A DNA stretch of 46,871 bases from Flavobacteriaceae bacterium (GTDB lineage Bacteria; Bacteroidota; Bacteroidia; Flavobacteriales; Flavobacteriaceae): NCBI GenBank assembly GCA_026710085.1, contig JAPORT010000077.1, positions 1 to 46,871 on the forward strand, given 5' to 3'. Shown in pieces: positions 35,420 through 44,752 of the stretch. The stretch's first letter is position 1. Every line of letters starts with the position of its first letter. Under the pieces are notes generated by a model. It was not told the DNA's origin. It made no database searches and saw only the letters and a list, made by a program, of their open reading frames with translations. The translations under genes were made by a program, and so were the position numbers.

Positions 35420-36622
35420 TTATTGAAATACTATTTCAAGGGGTTCATTGATCTTTCTAGCTTGTTGTTTGATTAATTCTTCCCAATCAGACTGGTTGGT
35501 TACTTGACCACTTTTTGTCCATGCAAAACCTGCATAAAACGTAATCTTTTGGAGATTTGGACTGGTGATGACCAAAAGATGACTTTGATCTCGAGTTTCC
35601 GTTCGAGAGACAATCGCATCTTGGATGACCTGTGAATTCATCACAATTCCTTGACCAACATATGTCTTATCAATCGGTTCCCAATGTAAAAACCATCCTA
35701 ATTCTTGGTTCTTAACGACTTCACCTTGGTTATCATGAAGCGTAATGCCAATAGCGTAGTTGTTGATTGTCGACTCTGTATTCAATGTGTTTTCAAACTT
35801 TGAAAAATGAGAACCTAAATCTAAAGTGATCCGTTTCTTTTCTTCAATTTGATACGGTCCCCAAGGGGCATAATGGAGTTCAAATACAGTCCGCAAAGGA
35901 CCACTTGCAATGGTTTTATAGGAAGTGAAATTCTTTGAGGTCATTAAAGAATCTTCTTTCCAAATTCCGGTTCCACCAGTTCCGCGACTAATACCCACAT
36001 GGTAAGGGTCATACCCTTCTCCATGATCTGTATGGTAATAACCTGGTGACTCCAAATTGTTGGCATACCATTGATCAATTACAGAATATTCCACACGCTT
36101 GAGCCATAGATCGATGCCACTTGATAGCGTACCACCAGGTTGGTTTTCTTCTGCTCTTCTTTGAGCTTCAGGACCATAAGTTCGAAAGGCTACTTTATCA
36201 TTTTCCCATGCATAGTCATCGGTACGTTCAGGTACAAATCTTGAATAAGCCACCACATTATTGATTGGTTCCTGACCAAGATGATCAATCACAATCTGAT
36301 AAGTCTTTTTTTGGTTAGGTCCTATCTGTGCTTGAAATAAAATTTCATCATCTGATTGATCACCATCATAATCAATCCATTGTGTTACTAAATAAGTTTC
36401 TGCATCCCTTTCTTTAATTCTTACATTCTCGGGACTTGTTCGTTCCAAAATAGGAGATAATTGGTCAATAGAAATTCCCATCACTTCACTTCGTTTAATA
36501 TCTAAATGATTGGTGATTTCAAAGGTGATTTCAGCATTGTCATCTATATTCTTACAAGAATATGTGAAGATAATCTGCACTAAAATTGACACTAAAATAA
36601 ACTTGAAAAATGGTTTTTTCAT
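35420..36622 (-). CDS. DUF4861 family lipoprotein
   Basis: A 400-residue secreted protein with a lipoprotein signal (ILVSILVQIIFTYSC, Cys23). The mature part is rich in strands and aromatic residues, with YHTDHGEGYDPYHVGISRGT and the C-terminal FYAGFAWTKSGQVTNQSDWE segment as I recall for DUF4861 (PF16153). Members occur in polysaccharide-utilisation regions of Bacteroidota and are thought to be carbohydrate-related, with catalysis unproven. Here there is no SusC/D pair or glycoside hydrolase beside it, so any substrate is unknown. Confidence 0.75.
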   Translation of the reverse strand: MKKPFFKFILVSILVQIIFTYSCKNIDDNAEITFEITNHLDIKRSEVMGISIDQLSPILERTSPENVRIKERDAETYLVTQWIDYDGDQSDDEILFQAQIGPNQKKTYQIVIDHLGQEPINNVVAYSRFVPERTDDYAWENDKVAFRTYGPEAQRRAEENQPGGTLSSGIDLWLKRVEYSVIDQWYANNLESPGYYHTDHGEGYDPYHVGISRGTGGTGIWKEDSLMTSKNFTSYKTIASGPLRTVFELHYAPWGPYQIEEKKRITLDLGSHFSKFENTLNTESTINNYAIGITLHDNQGEVVKNQELGWFLHWEPIDKTYVGQGIVMNSQVIQDAIVSRTETRDQSHLLVITSPNLQKITFYAGFAWTKSGQVTNQSDWEELIKQQARKINEPLEIVFQ

Positions 36623-36652
36623 ATTCGTAAATTGATTTTTTGTAAAGATTTA

Positions 36653-36660
36653 CAAAGTTA
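36653..36660 (-). promoter_or_regulatory. -7 box of the DUF4861 gene
   Basis: TAACTTTG on the minus strand (36660-36653) matches TAnnTTTG and lies 30 bases before the ATG at 36622. A -33 TTTG at the proper spacing is not seen. The rest of the 36623-36872 interval has no recognisable gene. Confidence 0.4.
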
Positions 36661-36872
36661 CGATTTCAGTTTTCAACCATTTGTTATTTATTTCAGGAAA
36701 ATAAATCATTAGGCATGTTTTAACTGCTAATGCCAGAGGGGATTAATCAACTACTATATCAAAGAAATCAGTTGTATCAATCCTATTTTGAGCTCTATTG
36801 AATGGCTTTGTCATCCATCATATATCTCTCAAAGAGTCATGGTATCTCTGCCACTATCATCGACTGACTTGT

Positions 36873-37634
36873 TTATTCTCTCTTGACATTTTTTGATTTC
36901 TCCCAATACTTATCTAATTCATCAACTCGAAGATCAAAAATGGATTGATTGTTTTCATTCATGAGTTTTTCCATGGTTTGAAACCTCTCCATAAACTTTT
37001 TATTAGCTCTTTGTAATGCCCGATCTGGTTCTATTGCAATAAATCGAGCGTAGTTTATCAATGAAAAAAGGACATCACCAAATTCTTCTTCCATCTTCTC
37101 TTGATCATTCTCTTGGACTTCCTTTTCCAATTCAAAAATTTCTTCTTTGACTTTTTCTAAAACAAGATGACTTTGTTTCCAATCAAAACCCACTGCGGAC
37201 GCTTTTTGCTGAATTCGAGTTGCTTTCGACAAAGGCTCCATTGAATTGGGGACACCTTGCAATACACTTTTTGAACCGCTTTTCAATTTTATTTTTTCCC
37301 AATTTTTTTTAACTGAATGTTCATCTTTCAAACTTTGGTTTCCATAGACATGTGGATGTCTTTCGATCAACTTTTCACAGACTTCATGGAGAACATTTTC
37401 TAATTCAAACAATCCTTTTTCACTTGCTATTTTGCAATAAAACACGATGTGCATCAAAAGATCTCCTAATTCATTTTTTAGTTCTTGAAAATCGCCATTG
37501 ACTATGGCATCATTGAGCTCATAAGTTTCTTCTATAGTCAAGATTCTTAAAGTTTCAAAAGTCTGCTTGGCATCCCACGGGCATTTCTCTCTAAGTTCAT
37601 GGATGATTTTCACCAACCTATTAAACGATTTCAT
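36873..37634 (-). CDS. mazG: Nucleoside triphosphate pyrophosphohydrolase MazG
   Basis: 253 residues with two tandem MazG domains, the full-length housekeeping form. The N-terminal domain has CPWDAKQTFETLRILTIEE and the metal-binding ELKNELGDLLMHIVFY. The C-terminal half repeats the pattern in VKEEIFELEKEV and KMEEEFGDVLFSLINYARF. It hydrolyses (d)NTPs to monophosphates and pyrophosphate. Same direction as def and ruvX upstream, 42 bases apart, so possibly one operon. Confidence 0.94.
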   Translation of the reverse strand: MKSFNRLVKIIHELREKCPWDAKQTFETLRILTIEETYELNDAIVNGDFQELKNELGDLLMHIVFYCKIASEKGLFELENVLHEVCEKLIERHPHVYGNQSLKDEHSVKKNWEKIKLKSGSKSVLQGVPNSMEPLSKATRIQQKASAVGFDWKQSHLVLEKVKEEIFELEKEVQENDQEKMEEEFGDVLFSLINYARFIAIEPDRALQRANKKFMERFQTMEKLMNENNQSIFDLRVDELDKYWEKSKNVKRE

Positions 37635-37676
37635 GGGTCAATAAAACAAACTAGATGTGTTCAAAAGAAAGACACT

Positions 37677-38255
37677 CTATGAAACAAATTGCATGGGATA
37701 ATCGACTTCACATTTGCCAATTTGAATATCTGATAATTTACCTCGAAGGAGCCTTTTTTTTAATGGTGAAAGAAGGTCTGTAAAAAGAATGCCTTCGATA
37801 TGATCATATTCATGTTGTATGACTCTTGCCAGCAAGCCTTTAAAACTTTTGTTGTGCTGCTTGAAATCATCATCTAAATATTTTATGGTAATTCGATTTT
37901 TTCGTTTGACATTTTCTCGAATCGTTGGAATACTCAAACATCCTTCATTATAACTCCATAAATCACCTTCTTCCTTAATCATAGTTGGATTGATAAATGT
38001 TTGATGAAATGATTTTAATTCCATTTGATTGTGAATCTCTGAACGATCATTAAGTAAATACAATGGTCTTGTATCAACAATGAATAATCTTATGGATTTG
38101 CCAATTTGAGGCGCTGCCAAACCAACTCCTTGAGCTTTCTCCATGGTGATCCACATTTGATCGATCAATTCACTAAGGTTGGGATATTGTTGATCGATAG
38201 GTTTCGCTCTTTTTTTTAAAACTTGATGGCCATAAGAATAAATGGGTAAACTCAT
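37677..38255 (-). CDS. def: Peptide deformylase
   Basis: Removes the N-formyl group from nascent proteins. About 192 residues from the ATG at 38255 (MSLPIYSYGHQVLKK, the Bacteroidota N-terminus); a GTG 15 bases upstream overlaps ruvX and is less likely. The three motifs are present: GVGLAAPQIG, EGCLSIP with the metal cysteine, and QHEYDHIEG with the metal histidines and catalytic glutamate. It starts four bases after the ruvX stop. Confidence 0.95.
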   Translation of the reverse strand: MSLPIYSYGHQVLKKRAKPIDQQYPNLSELIDQMWITMEKAQGVGLAAPQIGKSIRLFIVDTRPLYLLNDRSEIHNQMELKSFHQTFINPTMIKEEGDLWSYNEGCLSIPTIRENVKRKNRITIKYLDDDFKQHNKSFKGLLARVIQHEYDHIEGILFTDLLSPLKKRLLRGKLSDIQIGKCEVDYPMQFVS

Positions 38256-38259
38256 ATTG

Positions 38260-38673
38260 TTATTCGACACTTTGAATGTATGACTCTAAAAGAATCGAGG
38301 CACTAATTTTATCAAGTAATGATTTATTCTTTCGCTTTTGTTTTTTGATTCCGCTCTCTAAAATAATTCGTTGAGCCATTTTGGACGTATACCGTTCTTC
38401 ATGGTGTATGATTCTCACTTTTGGGAGGACCTTTTTTAATGTTGCTTCAAATTCTTTGATTTGATTGAAGACTTCCGAATATTGTCCATTTTTTTGTCTG
38501 GGAATACCCACAATAATCGCTTCAATCTGATAGTCTTTGGTGATTTGTTGGATTTTCGTAATGGCTAGATTTATTGGAACTGTGATAAGCGGACTAGCAA
38601 TTTTTTGTTGAGGATCAGAAATAGCAAATCCAACTCTTTTTGTTCCATAATCAATAGCTAAAAGTTGAGACAT
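38260..38673 (-). CDS. ruvX: Putative pre-16S rRNA nuclease YqgF/RuvX
   Basis: 137 residues from the ATG at 38673, giving MSQLLAIDYGTKRVGFAISD with the first catalytic aspartate. VGIPRQKNG and DERYTS-like HHEERYTSKMAQRIIL follow, and LLDKISASILLESYI holds the last aspartate of this RNase H-fold family. Once called a Holliday-junction resolvase, the family acts in 16S rRNA 5' maturation. A frame extension upstream to 38727 has no family match and is left out. Confidence 0.9.
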   Translation of the reverse strand: MSQLLAIDYGTKRVGFAISDPQQKIASPLITVPINLAITKIQQITKDYQIEAIIVGIPRQKNGQYSEVFNQIKEFEATLKKVLPKVRIIHHEERYTSKMAQRIILESGIKKQKRKNKSLLDKISASILLESYIQSVE

Positions 38674-39031
38674 AAGAGTGTCAAAATTAATTAGAAAAAG
38701 AATGAGGCCTACGTACCAAAGCGGCAAACGTTATTGTGATGTCTTTTTCTAGTATGAGTTATCGCCATCCAATACTTCGATTATCCTCGAATAAAAAATA
38801 ATACTTGAGGGATTTTGGTGATACTAGTATGGGGAATTCATCGATCATCGAGATAACCGATAATTTCCATCAATGAACGAATCTATCGTCATCATTATAA
38901 AATTGCGTTTCAAAGGGAAATCGTAAATCTCAAATAATAATTGGATAATGTTTTGATTCTACGATTCCTATTTTTCACTAATCTGTCAACGTGAGATTAA
39001 AATCATACTAATCACTACAGTTTATAAATAG
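38674..39031. other. Non-coding interval between ruvX and the IS
   Basis: About 360 bases with no supported gene. The last five bases (AATAG, 39027-39031) are repeated immediately after the IS. Nothing else recognised. Confidence 0.4.
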
Positions 39032-40271
39032 GAGACCTTTGAATAATACAAAATCAAAAAAAATGGGGTGCGATGAGGAAACCATGTTTCTTTTTCAGCC
39101 AATGAACCCACTCACATTTGGATGTGGCTTTCCTCCAAAAAAATCATGATATTTCTCTGATTTCAGCCTCTTTGGCTTCTTTTTCCATCATTCTCTTTTT
39201 TAGGTTTGCATGACAACTACCATACCTAGTGATTTCTTTCAATGATAGGCATTCGACTCCAAAACATGTAAATATGTACTTTCTCCAATCCCCCGAATCA
39301 GGGCACTAAACAATAGAACTAGCGAGCCAAGCCATTCAAGGTCTGTTCCATCACCCAATGTTCTTTACTGATGGCTTTGTTTCGCTCTTTTTGTGGCTTC
39401 CTCAAGAGTTTGTTGGGATAGTTCTTTTCCATCACTTAAGATTCCCTGTCCATGGCCTCTATGAAGCTGATTATTCTTTTCTGATTGGTCGCCCATGACT
39501 CGTTTTCGTTCCTCGACCGAAAGGCTTTCCATCAAAGGCTAGAAGCCCTAACAGTCATGCTCGTGGGCGGCCACCGTGTGTACTTAACATCAAGCCTTTC
39601 TCAGTCTTAGCGATATGCCACTTGTACCTAAAGTACGTCTTTTTCCGTTTTTTGAACTAGCGGGCTTCATGATCTGCGTTGGGATTATCTTCTTGTTGTT
39701 CCTCATGATTACTCTCTTCGACTTGAAGCTCTGGCTCTTGACGTTCGCATTCTTTTCGGTCAGTTGCCAACTGACTTCGTCCATGACGCTTTCATCAAGC
39801 TTTTTGGCCGTCAACTCCGAACAAAAACGAGACAACATGCGATAATCGGGAATTGCATGCTCCATCTCCAAACCATAAAAAGCCGTGAAACTAATGCTAT
39901 CCTTCATGAATTCTTCCATGCGGACTTCAGATAGGTGGAGCCAAACCGAAATCAACTGCATTTTCAATCAAACCATGGAGTGATTGGCTTTTTGATCCCG
40001 TTGCTTTTGACCGGATTGGTCGTTTTCGAACAATAAAGTCTCAATCGACTACCATCGATGATATCCTGGATTTGATTGAACAACAGTTGGTCGTTGTTTG
40101 GCTTCACCCTTGATATGGATTCAAAAAACGCATTGGTTTGGATTAAAAAGATTAGAAATGATTCATCAAGCATACCATAGACCAAAACAAAATAATCAGA
40201 TAAAAAGAGAGCGATTTTGATCCCCAATCCTTTATTCTATCGGAAAACCAAAATTTTAGTGCAAAGGTCTC
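39032..40271 (-). mobile_element. Decayed IS5-family insertion sequence
   Basis: 1240 bp with ten-base inverted ends GAGACCTTTG / CAAAGGTCTC. AATAG flanks both sides (39027-39031 and 40272-40276), consistent with a five-base target duplication, longer than the usual 2-4 of many IS5 groups. The transposase runs on the minus strand and is broken. It is the parent type of the MITE at 16130-16268 and of the relic at the window start. Confidence 0.85.
39100..40227 (-). pseudogene. IS5-type DDE transposase, frameshifted
   Basis: Pieces of one transposase lie in different frames. The N-terminal piece (40227-39964) has TNAFFESISRVKPNNDQLLF. The second (39967-39590) has the DUF772-type block DSISFTAFYGLEMEHAIPDY and LSRFCSELTAKKLDES. 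A third, around 39620-39560 in another frame, reads YKWHIAKTEKGLMLSTHGG, equivalent to the strand after the first catalytic Asp. The C-terminal part around 39420-39220 includes RNKAISKEHWVMEQTLNGLA, which carries the final glutamate region, and GLEKVHIYMFWSRM. At least three frameshifts or stops separate them, so no active enzyme is made. Confidence 0.85.
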
Positions 40272-40568
40272 AATAGATCAAAAATTTTTTGTTCATCATG
40301 CCCCCTTAAAAGTGGGATACAGATCAAACTTAAAATTCCTCATTACTTAAACATCAGTAACACACAAAAAATTAATTGAGATAGAGTATTAGTAGTCAAC
40401 GATGTTGAAACATAACGTTCTCAATTTAGTGTCTCATTCTCAAAGAGAATAACTGTTTGGCAACATCATATTGAAGCCTCATTCAATTGGGTTAAGTCAA
40501 AATGAATCAAAATAGTTTGGTGTTATTTTCAACGAAAACAAAGTGTTGTTTGTCTAAATTTGCTTCAT
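40272..40568. other. Interval upstream of dapD
   Basis: About 300 bases without a gene. It contains the IS target duplication at its left edge and the dapD -7 box at its right edge; I see nothing else in it. Confidence 0.4.
40555..40562 (+). promoter_or_regulatory. -7 box directly before dapD
   Basis: TAAATTTG matches TAnnTTTG exactly and ends six bases before the dapD ATG at 40569, implying a leaderless or nearly leaderless mRNA. This also argues against the TTG start at 40560, which lies inside the box. Confidence 0.5.
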
Positions 40569-41381
40569 ATGGAACTTCAGAAAACAATCGAAAAAGTTTG
40601 GAACAATCGTTCTCTTTTATCAAAGACAATCTATTGCAATGCCATTAAAAAAGTTATCCAACTCTTGGATGATGGAAAATTAAGAGTAGCTCAAAAAGGA
40701 GAATTCGGTTGGCAAGTGAATCAGTGGATAAAAAAAGCGGTTATCCTTTATTTTCCCACTCAAAAAATGAATAAAATCGAAGTAGGGCCATTTGAATTTC
40801 ATGATAAAATCCCATTAAAAAAAGATTATCCATCCAAAGGTGTCCGTGTTGTACCGCACGCCATTGCTCGTTTTGGTTCTTACGTCGCTCCAAACGTCAT
40901 CATGATGCCTAGTTATGTGAATATTGGAGCTTATGTTGATAGCGGTACCATGGTTGATACATGGGCTACTGTTGGTAGTTGTGCTCAGATAGGGAAAAAT
41001 GTCCATCTCAGTGGTGGTGTTGGTGTTGGAGGTGTCTTAGAGCCTTTGCAAGCTGCGCCCGTTGTTATTGAAGACCATTGTTTTTTAGGTTCTCGGTCCA
41101 TCGTTGTTGAAGGAGTCCATATTCATTCTGATGCGGTTCTTGGAGCCAATGTTGTTTTGACGGCTTCTACCAAAATCATTGATGTTAGTGGACCAGAACA
41201 AAAAGTTTATAAAGGAATCGTTCCGTCTAGATCAGTGGTCATTCCTGGGAGTTATACTAAAAGTTTTCCATCCGGAGATTATCAAGTTCCTTGTGCATTG
41301 ATTATTGGAAAACGAAAAGAATCTACGGACAAAAAAACATCTCTTAATCAAGCATTACGAACGCACGAGGTAGCCGTGTAA
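40569..41381 (+). CDS. dapD: 2,3,4,5-tetrahydropyridine-2,6-dicarboxylate N-succinyltransferase
   Basis: A step of the succinylase route to meso-diaminopimelate and lysine. 270 residues: a helical N-terminal domain, then a left-handed beta-helix of hexapeptide repeats (ARFGSYVAPNVIMMPSYVNI, YVDSGTMVDTWATVGSCAQI). The active-site region HLSGGVGVGGVLEPLQAAPV and ENCFIG-like EDHCFLGSRSIVVEG are typical. The start is the ATG at 40569. Confidence 0.96.
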   Translation: MELQKTIEKVWNNRSLLSKTIYCNAIKKVIQLLDDGKLRVAQKGEFGWQVNQWIKKAVILYFPTQKMNKIEVGPFEFHDKIPLKKDYPSKGVRVVPHAIARFGSYVAPNVIMMPSYVNIGAYVDSGTMVDTWATVGSCAQIGKNVHLSGGVGVGGVLEPLQAAPVVIEDHCFLGSRSIVVEGVHIHSDAVLGANVVLTASTKIIDVSGPEQKVYKGIVPSRSVVIPGSYTKSFPSGDYQVPCALIIGKRKESTDKKTSLNQALRTHEVAV

Positions 41382-41414
41382 CTCGGGGGTTTTTATACAT
41401 GTAAAATTCATTTT

Positions 41415-41966
41415 TTGTACATCCAAGAGGCAGTTCAACAATTAAAGCAGAAAAACGTCATTCTCTATCCGACTGATACCGTTTGGGGTCTTGGAGGTGA
41501 CGCAACTTCAGATGTTGTTGCTGATAAAATTTTTCATTTAAAACAAAGGCCTAAAAACCTGCCATTTATCATTTTAGTTGATTCCTTAGAAATGCTACAA
41601 AACTATGTTCAAAGCATTCCGATTCAAATTAAAGATTTGATGTCATCAATGACCCCAACTACGATTATCTATCCGGAATCAAAAAATTTAGCGTCAAAGG
41701 TCATCGGCAGAGATGGATCGGTTGGAATTAGAGTCATTCAAACAAAATTTTGTCGTGATTTAATCCGTCATTTTGGCAAACCCATTATTTCGACTTCTGC
41801 TAATCTAAGTGGTCAAAACTCACCTAAAGAATATTCAGATATTGATAAAAATATCATCGATAAAGTGGACTATATTGTCCCACTATTTGAATGGACTGGA
41901 ACTAAAGTTCCATCGAAAGTGGTTAGGGTCAACATATCTGGAACCATTGAAATCTTGCGTCATTGA
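41415..41966 (+). CDS. tsaC: L-threonylcarbamoyladenylate synthase (Sua5/YwlC/YrdC)
   Basis: Makes threonylcarbamoyl-AMP from threonine, bicarbonate and ATP, the first step of t6A modification of ANN-decoding tRNAs. 183 residues, the short TsaC-type form without the Sua5 C-terminal domain. Motifs: VILYPTDTVWGLGGDAT, HLKQRPKNLPFIILV, SVGIRVI and the ATP-binding STSANLSGQ. It begins with TTG about 33 bases after dapD, and its end overlaps cca. Confidence 0.9.
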   Translation: MYIQEAVQQLKQKNVILYPTDTVWGLGGDATSDVVADKIFHLKQRPKNLPFIILVDSLEMLQNYVQSIPIQIKDLMSSMTPTTIIYPESKNLASKVIGRDGSVGIRVIQTKFCRDLIRHFGKPIISTSANLSGQNSPKEYSDIDKNIIDKVDYIVPLFEWTGTKVPSKVVRVNISGTIEILRH

Positions 41967-43396
41967 ATTCTCAGATCGATTTTGGAATATTACTTGAATA
42001 TGATGGCATTCAAGAAATACAAACCATTGCTAATGCATTTTCTGTTGAAGCTTATTTAGTCGGAGGGTGCATACGTGACTGTATTTTAAGACGATTTCCA
42101 ATCAACGAATTGGATATTGTCATTGTCGGTGATGGCATCTCGTTTGCCAAAAAAGTCCACGCGCAACTCAAAGAAGCGTCAAAATTTGTAGTTTATAAAA
42201 CTTATGGGACGGCTATGTTTCAATACAACAATTTAGTTTATGAATTTGTTGGTGCACGTAAAGAATCTTATTCACATGATAGTCGAAATCCTATCGTTAA
42301 GACTGGTACCTTAAGGGATGATTTGTATCGTAGAGATTTTACTATTAATGCTCTAGCTATTAGCCTTAATTCTAAAACTTTAGGTAATCTACATGATTAT
42401 TTTAATGGTCTTGGAGATCTTAAATCCCAACTCATTCGAACACCTTTAGAACCTTCAAAAACGTTCAGTGATGATCCTTTAAGAATTTTAAGAGCCATTC
42501 GTTTTGCAACTCGATTAGAATTTAACATTGAACCAAAGACAGTCGCAGGCATTCAAAATAATCGACATCGATTAGAAATCGTTTCTAGAGAAAGGATTGT
42601 CGACGAATTACACAAAATCTTGTCAACACCAAAACCTTCCATTGGATTAAAGTTATTAGATGAATATGGTATCTTGGAGTTATTAATTCCCGAAGTCACC
42701 AATCTTAAAGGCATCGAAGAAATAGATGGTTATACCCACAAAGACAATTTTTTACATACCCTACAAGTAGTGGATAATATATCAAGAACAACCAATAAGC
42801 TTTGGTTACGGTGGGCAGCTCTTTTACATGATATAGGGAAACCGACTACCAAAAAATTTATACCACCTTCAAAATGGACTTTTTGGAATCATGAGTTAGT
42901 TGGTTCGAAAATGGTGAAACCAATTTTTAAACGGCTGCATATGCCCTTAAATGAACACTTAAGATATGTTCAAAAAATAATCTCTATGAGTTCTCGTCCT
43001 ATTTCCATTGTCGAAGATTCCGTAACTGATTCGGCAATTCGTCGATTGGTTTTTGATGCAGGAGATCATATTGATGACCTCATTACGCTTTGTCAAGCAG
43101 ACATCACAACTAAAAACAAAGATCGATTTCAGGACTACTACAATAATTTTGAAATTGTCAAGCAAAAAATAGTCGAAGTTGAAAATCGAGATCGGTTAAG
43201 AAACTTTCAGCCACCAATCAGTGGTGATTTTATCATGGACTACTTTAACCTCAAACCATCAAAACAAGTTGGCGTTATTAAGGAAGCTATTAAAGAAGCC
43301 ATACTTCAAGGGGACATTGAAAACGATTATTCACAAGCTTTTCAATTGATGGTTCAAGAAGGGAAAAAATTGGGCCTAATTTCCAATGAAAAATAG
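41963..43396 (+). CDS. cca: tRNA nucleotidyltransferase (CCA-adding class II) with HD domain
   Basis: 477 residues. The nucleotidyltransferase head has YLVGGCIRDCILRRFPINEL followed by DIVIVGDG. The first metal position, normally Asp in a DxD pair, reads Glu (E-L-D). RRDFTINALAISL, the LRAIRFATRLEF neck motif and ERIVDELHKIL follow. The C-terminal part carries an HD phosphohydrolase motif, ALLHDIGKPTTKKF, as in many Bacteroidota and proteobacterial CCA enzymes. Probable function is addition or repair of the tRNA CCA end. Starts with TTG overlapping the stop of the preceding gene (TTGA) and overlaps ctaA by 11 bases. Confidence 0.93.
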   Translation: MNSQIDFGILLEYDGIQEIQTIANAFSVEAYLVGGCIRDCILRRFPINELDIVIVGDGISFAKKVHAQLKEASKFVVYKTYGTAMFQYNNLVYEFVGARKESYSHDSRNPIVKTGTLRDDLYRRDFTINALAISLNSKTLGNLHDYFNGLGDLKSQLIRTPLEPSKTFSDDPLRILRAIRFATRLEFNIEPKTVAGIQNNRHRLEIVSRERIVDELHKILSTPKPSIGLKLLDEYGILELLIPEVTNLKGIEEIDGYTHKDNFLHTLQVVDNISRTTNKLWLRWAALLHDIGKPTTKKFIPPSKWTFWNHELVGSKMVKPIFKRLHMPLNEHLRYVQKIISMSSRPISIVEDSVTDSAIRRLVFDAGDHIDDLITLCQADITTKNKDRFQDYYNNFEIVKQKIVEVENRDRLRNFQPPISGDFIMDYFNLKPSKQVGVIKEAIKEAILQGDIENDYSQAFQLMVQEGKKLGLISNEK

Positions 43397-44429
43397 ATTT
43401 CGTCTTTGGGTTCAAATCAGTTTGATTTTAGTCTATTTGGTCATTACCGCAGGATCCATCGTGCGAATGACTGGAAGTGGGATGGGTTGTCCTGATTGGC
43501 CTAAATGTTTTGGTTATATCATCCCTCCAACTGAACGGTCACAACTTGATTGGAATCCCCATCGAGAATATAAAAAAGGACAAATCATCATTCAAAATAA
43601 TCGACTATTAGTTGCCAATTCTAGTTTCACTTCTCTATCAGAGTTTTCAGAAAATAATTGGCTCATTTATACCAAGCATGATTATGCTGAGTTTAATGTT
43701 TATCAAACGTATACCGAATACATTAACCGATTACTTGGAGCTTTAGCTGGATTAGCCACCCTCATATTATTTATATTATCTCTTGGATTTTACAAGTCAA
43801 AAAAATCATTAACCTTTTTTTCTTTTTTGATCGTATTGCTCATGGGATTCCAAGGGTGGCTTGGAAAAGTCGTCGTCGATTCCAATTTACTACCAACTAA
43901 AGTGTCCCTACATATGGTGGCGGCATTGATTATCGTCTTTTTTTTGATGACGCTGTACTCATTGACTTGGCAACGTCATTCAATGATTTCAAATATCAAG
44001 AATCCGTGGATTAATCGATTATTACTCCTTGGCTTTGGATTACTCATTGTTCAAATCGGCTTTGGACTACAAGTGCGACAAATTATCGATCTACAAATCA
44101 ACCAAGGGCTTGTAATGAGTGATATCAGTTTAAAACAAAACACACCAACTAGTTATTACCAGCACGCTCGCTTAGGTGTTGCTTTACTGATTTTACATAG
44201 TGTTTTATTCATTCAGTTTCTCAAATCAAAACAATTACCTAGACTGTTTATATTCATATTCTTATTGATATTACTTGAAGTGATTATCGGTTTGGTACTA
44301 TATCATTTTAACTTTCCCTTTGCTACTCAACCATTGCATCTTTTGCTTGCTAGTATTCTATTGGGATTATATTTTTTAGTGATTTTGGATAAGTCATTTT
44401 GGAAGTTTGGTTTCAAATTTCAAACTTAG
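43386..44429 (+). CDS. ctaA: Heme A synthase (COX15/CtaA)
   Basis: Oxidises heme O to heme A for aa3-type cytochrome oxidase. A 347-residue protein with about eight membrane helices. VRMTGSGMGCPDWPKCFG at residues 27-44 is the family signature with its paired cysteines. The heme-liganding histidines are in YTEYINRLLG-adjacent, KVSLHMVAA, YYQHARLGV and TQPLHLLLA segments; the first is not fully clear by eye. The insertion around residues 55-100 is typical of the Bacteroidota version. It implies aerobic respiration. Confidence 0.93.
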   Translation: MKNRFRLWVQISLILVYLVITAGSIVRMTGSGMGCPDWPKCFGYIIPPTERSQLDWNPHREYKKGQIIIQNNRLLVANSSFTSLSEFSENNWLIYTKHDYAEFNVYQTYTEYINRLLGALAGLATLILFILSLGFYKSKKSLTFFSFLIVLLMGFQGWLGKVVVDSNLLPTKVSLHMVAALIIVFFLMTLYSLTWQRHSMISNIKNPWINRLLLLGFGLLIVQIGFGLQVRQIIDLQINQGLVMSDISLKQNTPTSYYQHARLGVALLILHSVLFIQFLKSKQLPRLFIFIFLLILLEVIIGLVLYHFNFPFATQPLHLLLASILLGLYFLVILDKSFWKFGFKFQT

Positions 44430-44752
44430 TTCCAAAATGATTTTGAAAGCACGCTTAATACTCAAAATAAGCAATTAAGTGATGATATAGTTTTCTTGGT
44501 GAAAGCCAGATAAAACAAAATGAAAAAAAATAAATGCTCATCCCGATTTTTAAAAATCTCGGTCTAGGATGGAGGCATTAAAATCAAGTCCAATCGAATG
44601 ATCATGAAACCCAAAAAGTCGCAAAGTCAATTTTGGTAAATCCAACTTGACTCAAAGTAGAATATCATCAATATAAAGTACTGAGTATCGAGTCGCAAAG
44701 CCGATACTACCACTATTTGTACGGAATGACACTTATTGAGTTCAAAATATTT
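44430..44752. other. Non-coding interval between ctaA and the kinase-like gene
   Basis: About 320 bases between convergent genes. It contains GATTTTT/AAAAATC inside CCGATTTTTAAAAATCTCGG (near 44546-44565), a possible weak bidirectional terminator. No tRNA or coding frame recognised. Confidence 0.35.

Noticed and set aside
39615-39845. A 76-codon hydrophobic plus-strand frame
   Set aside because: It is the antisense of the IS5 transposase remnant.
44430-44752. A tRNA or other small RNA gene in this gap
   Set aside because: No T-loop GGTTCRA-type sequence or cloverleaf could be found here or in the other gaps.
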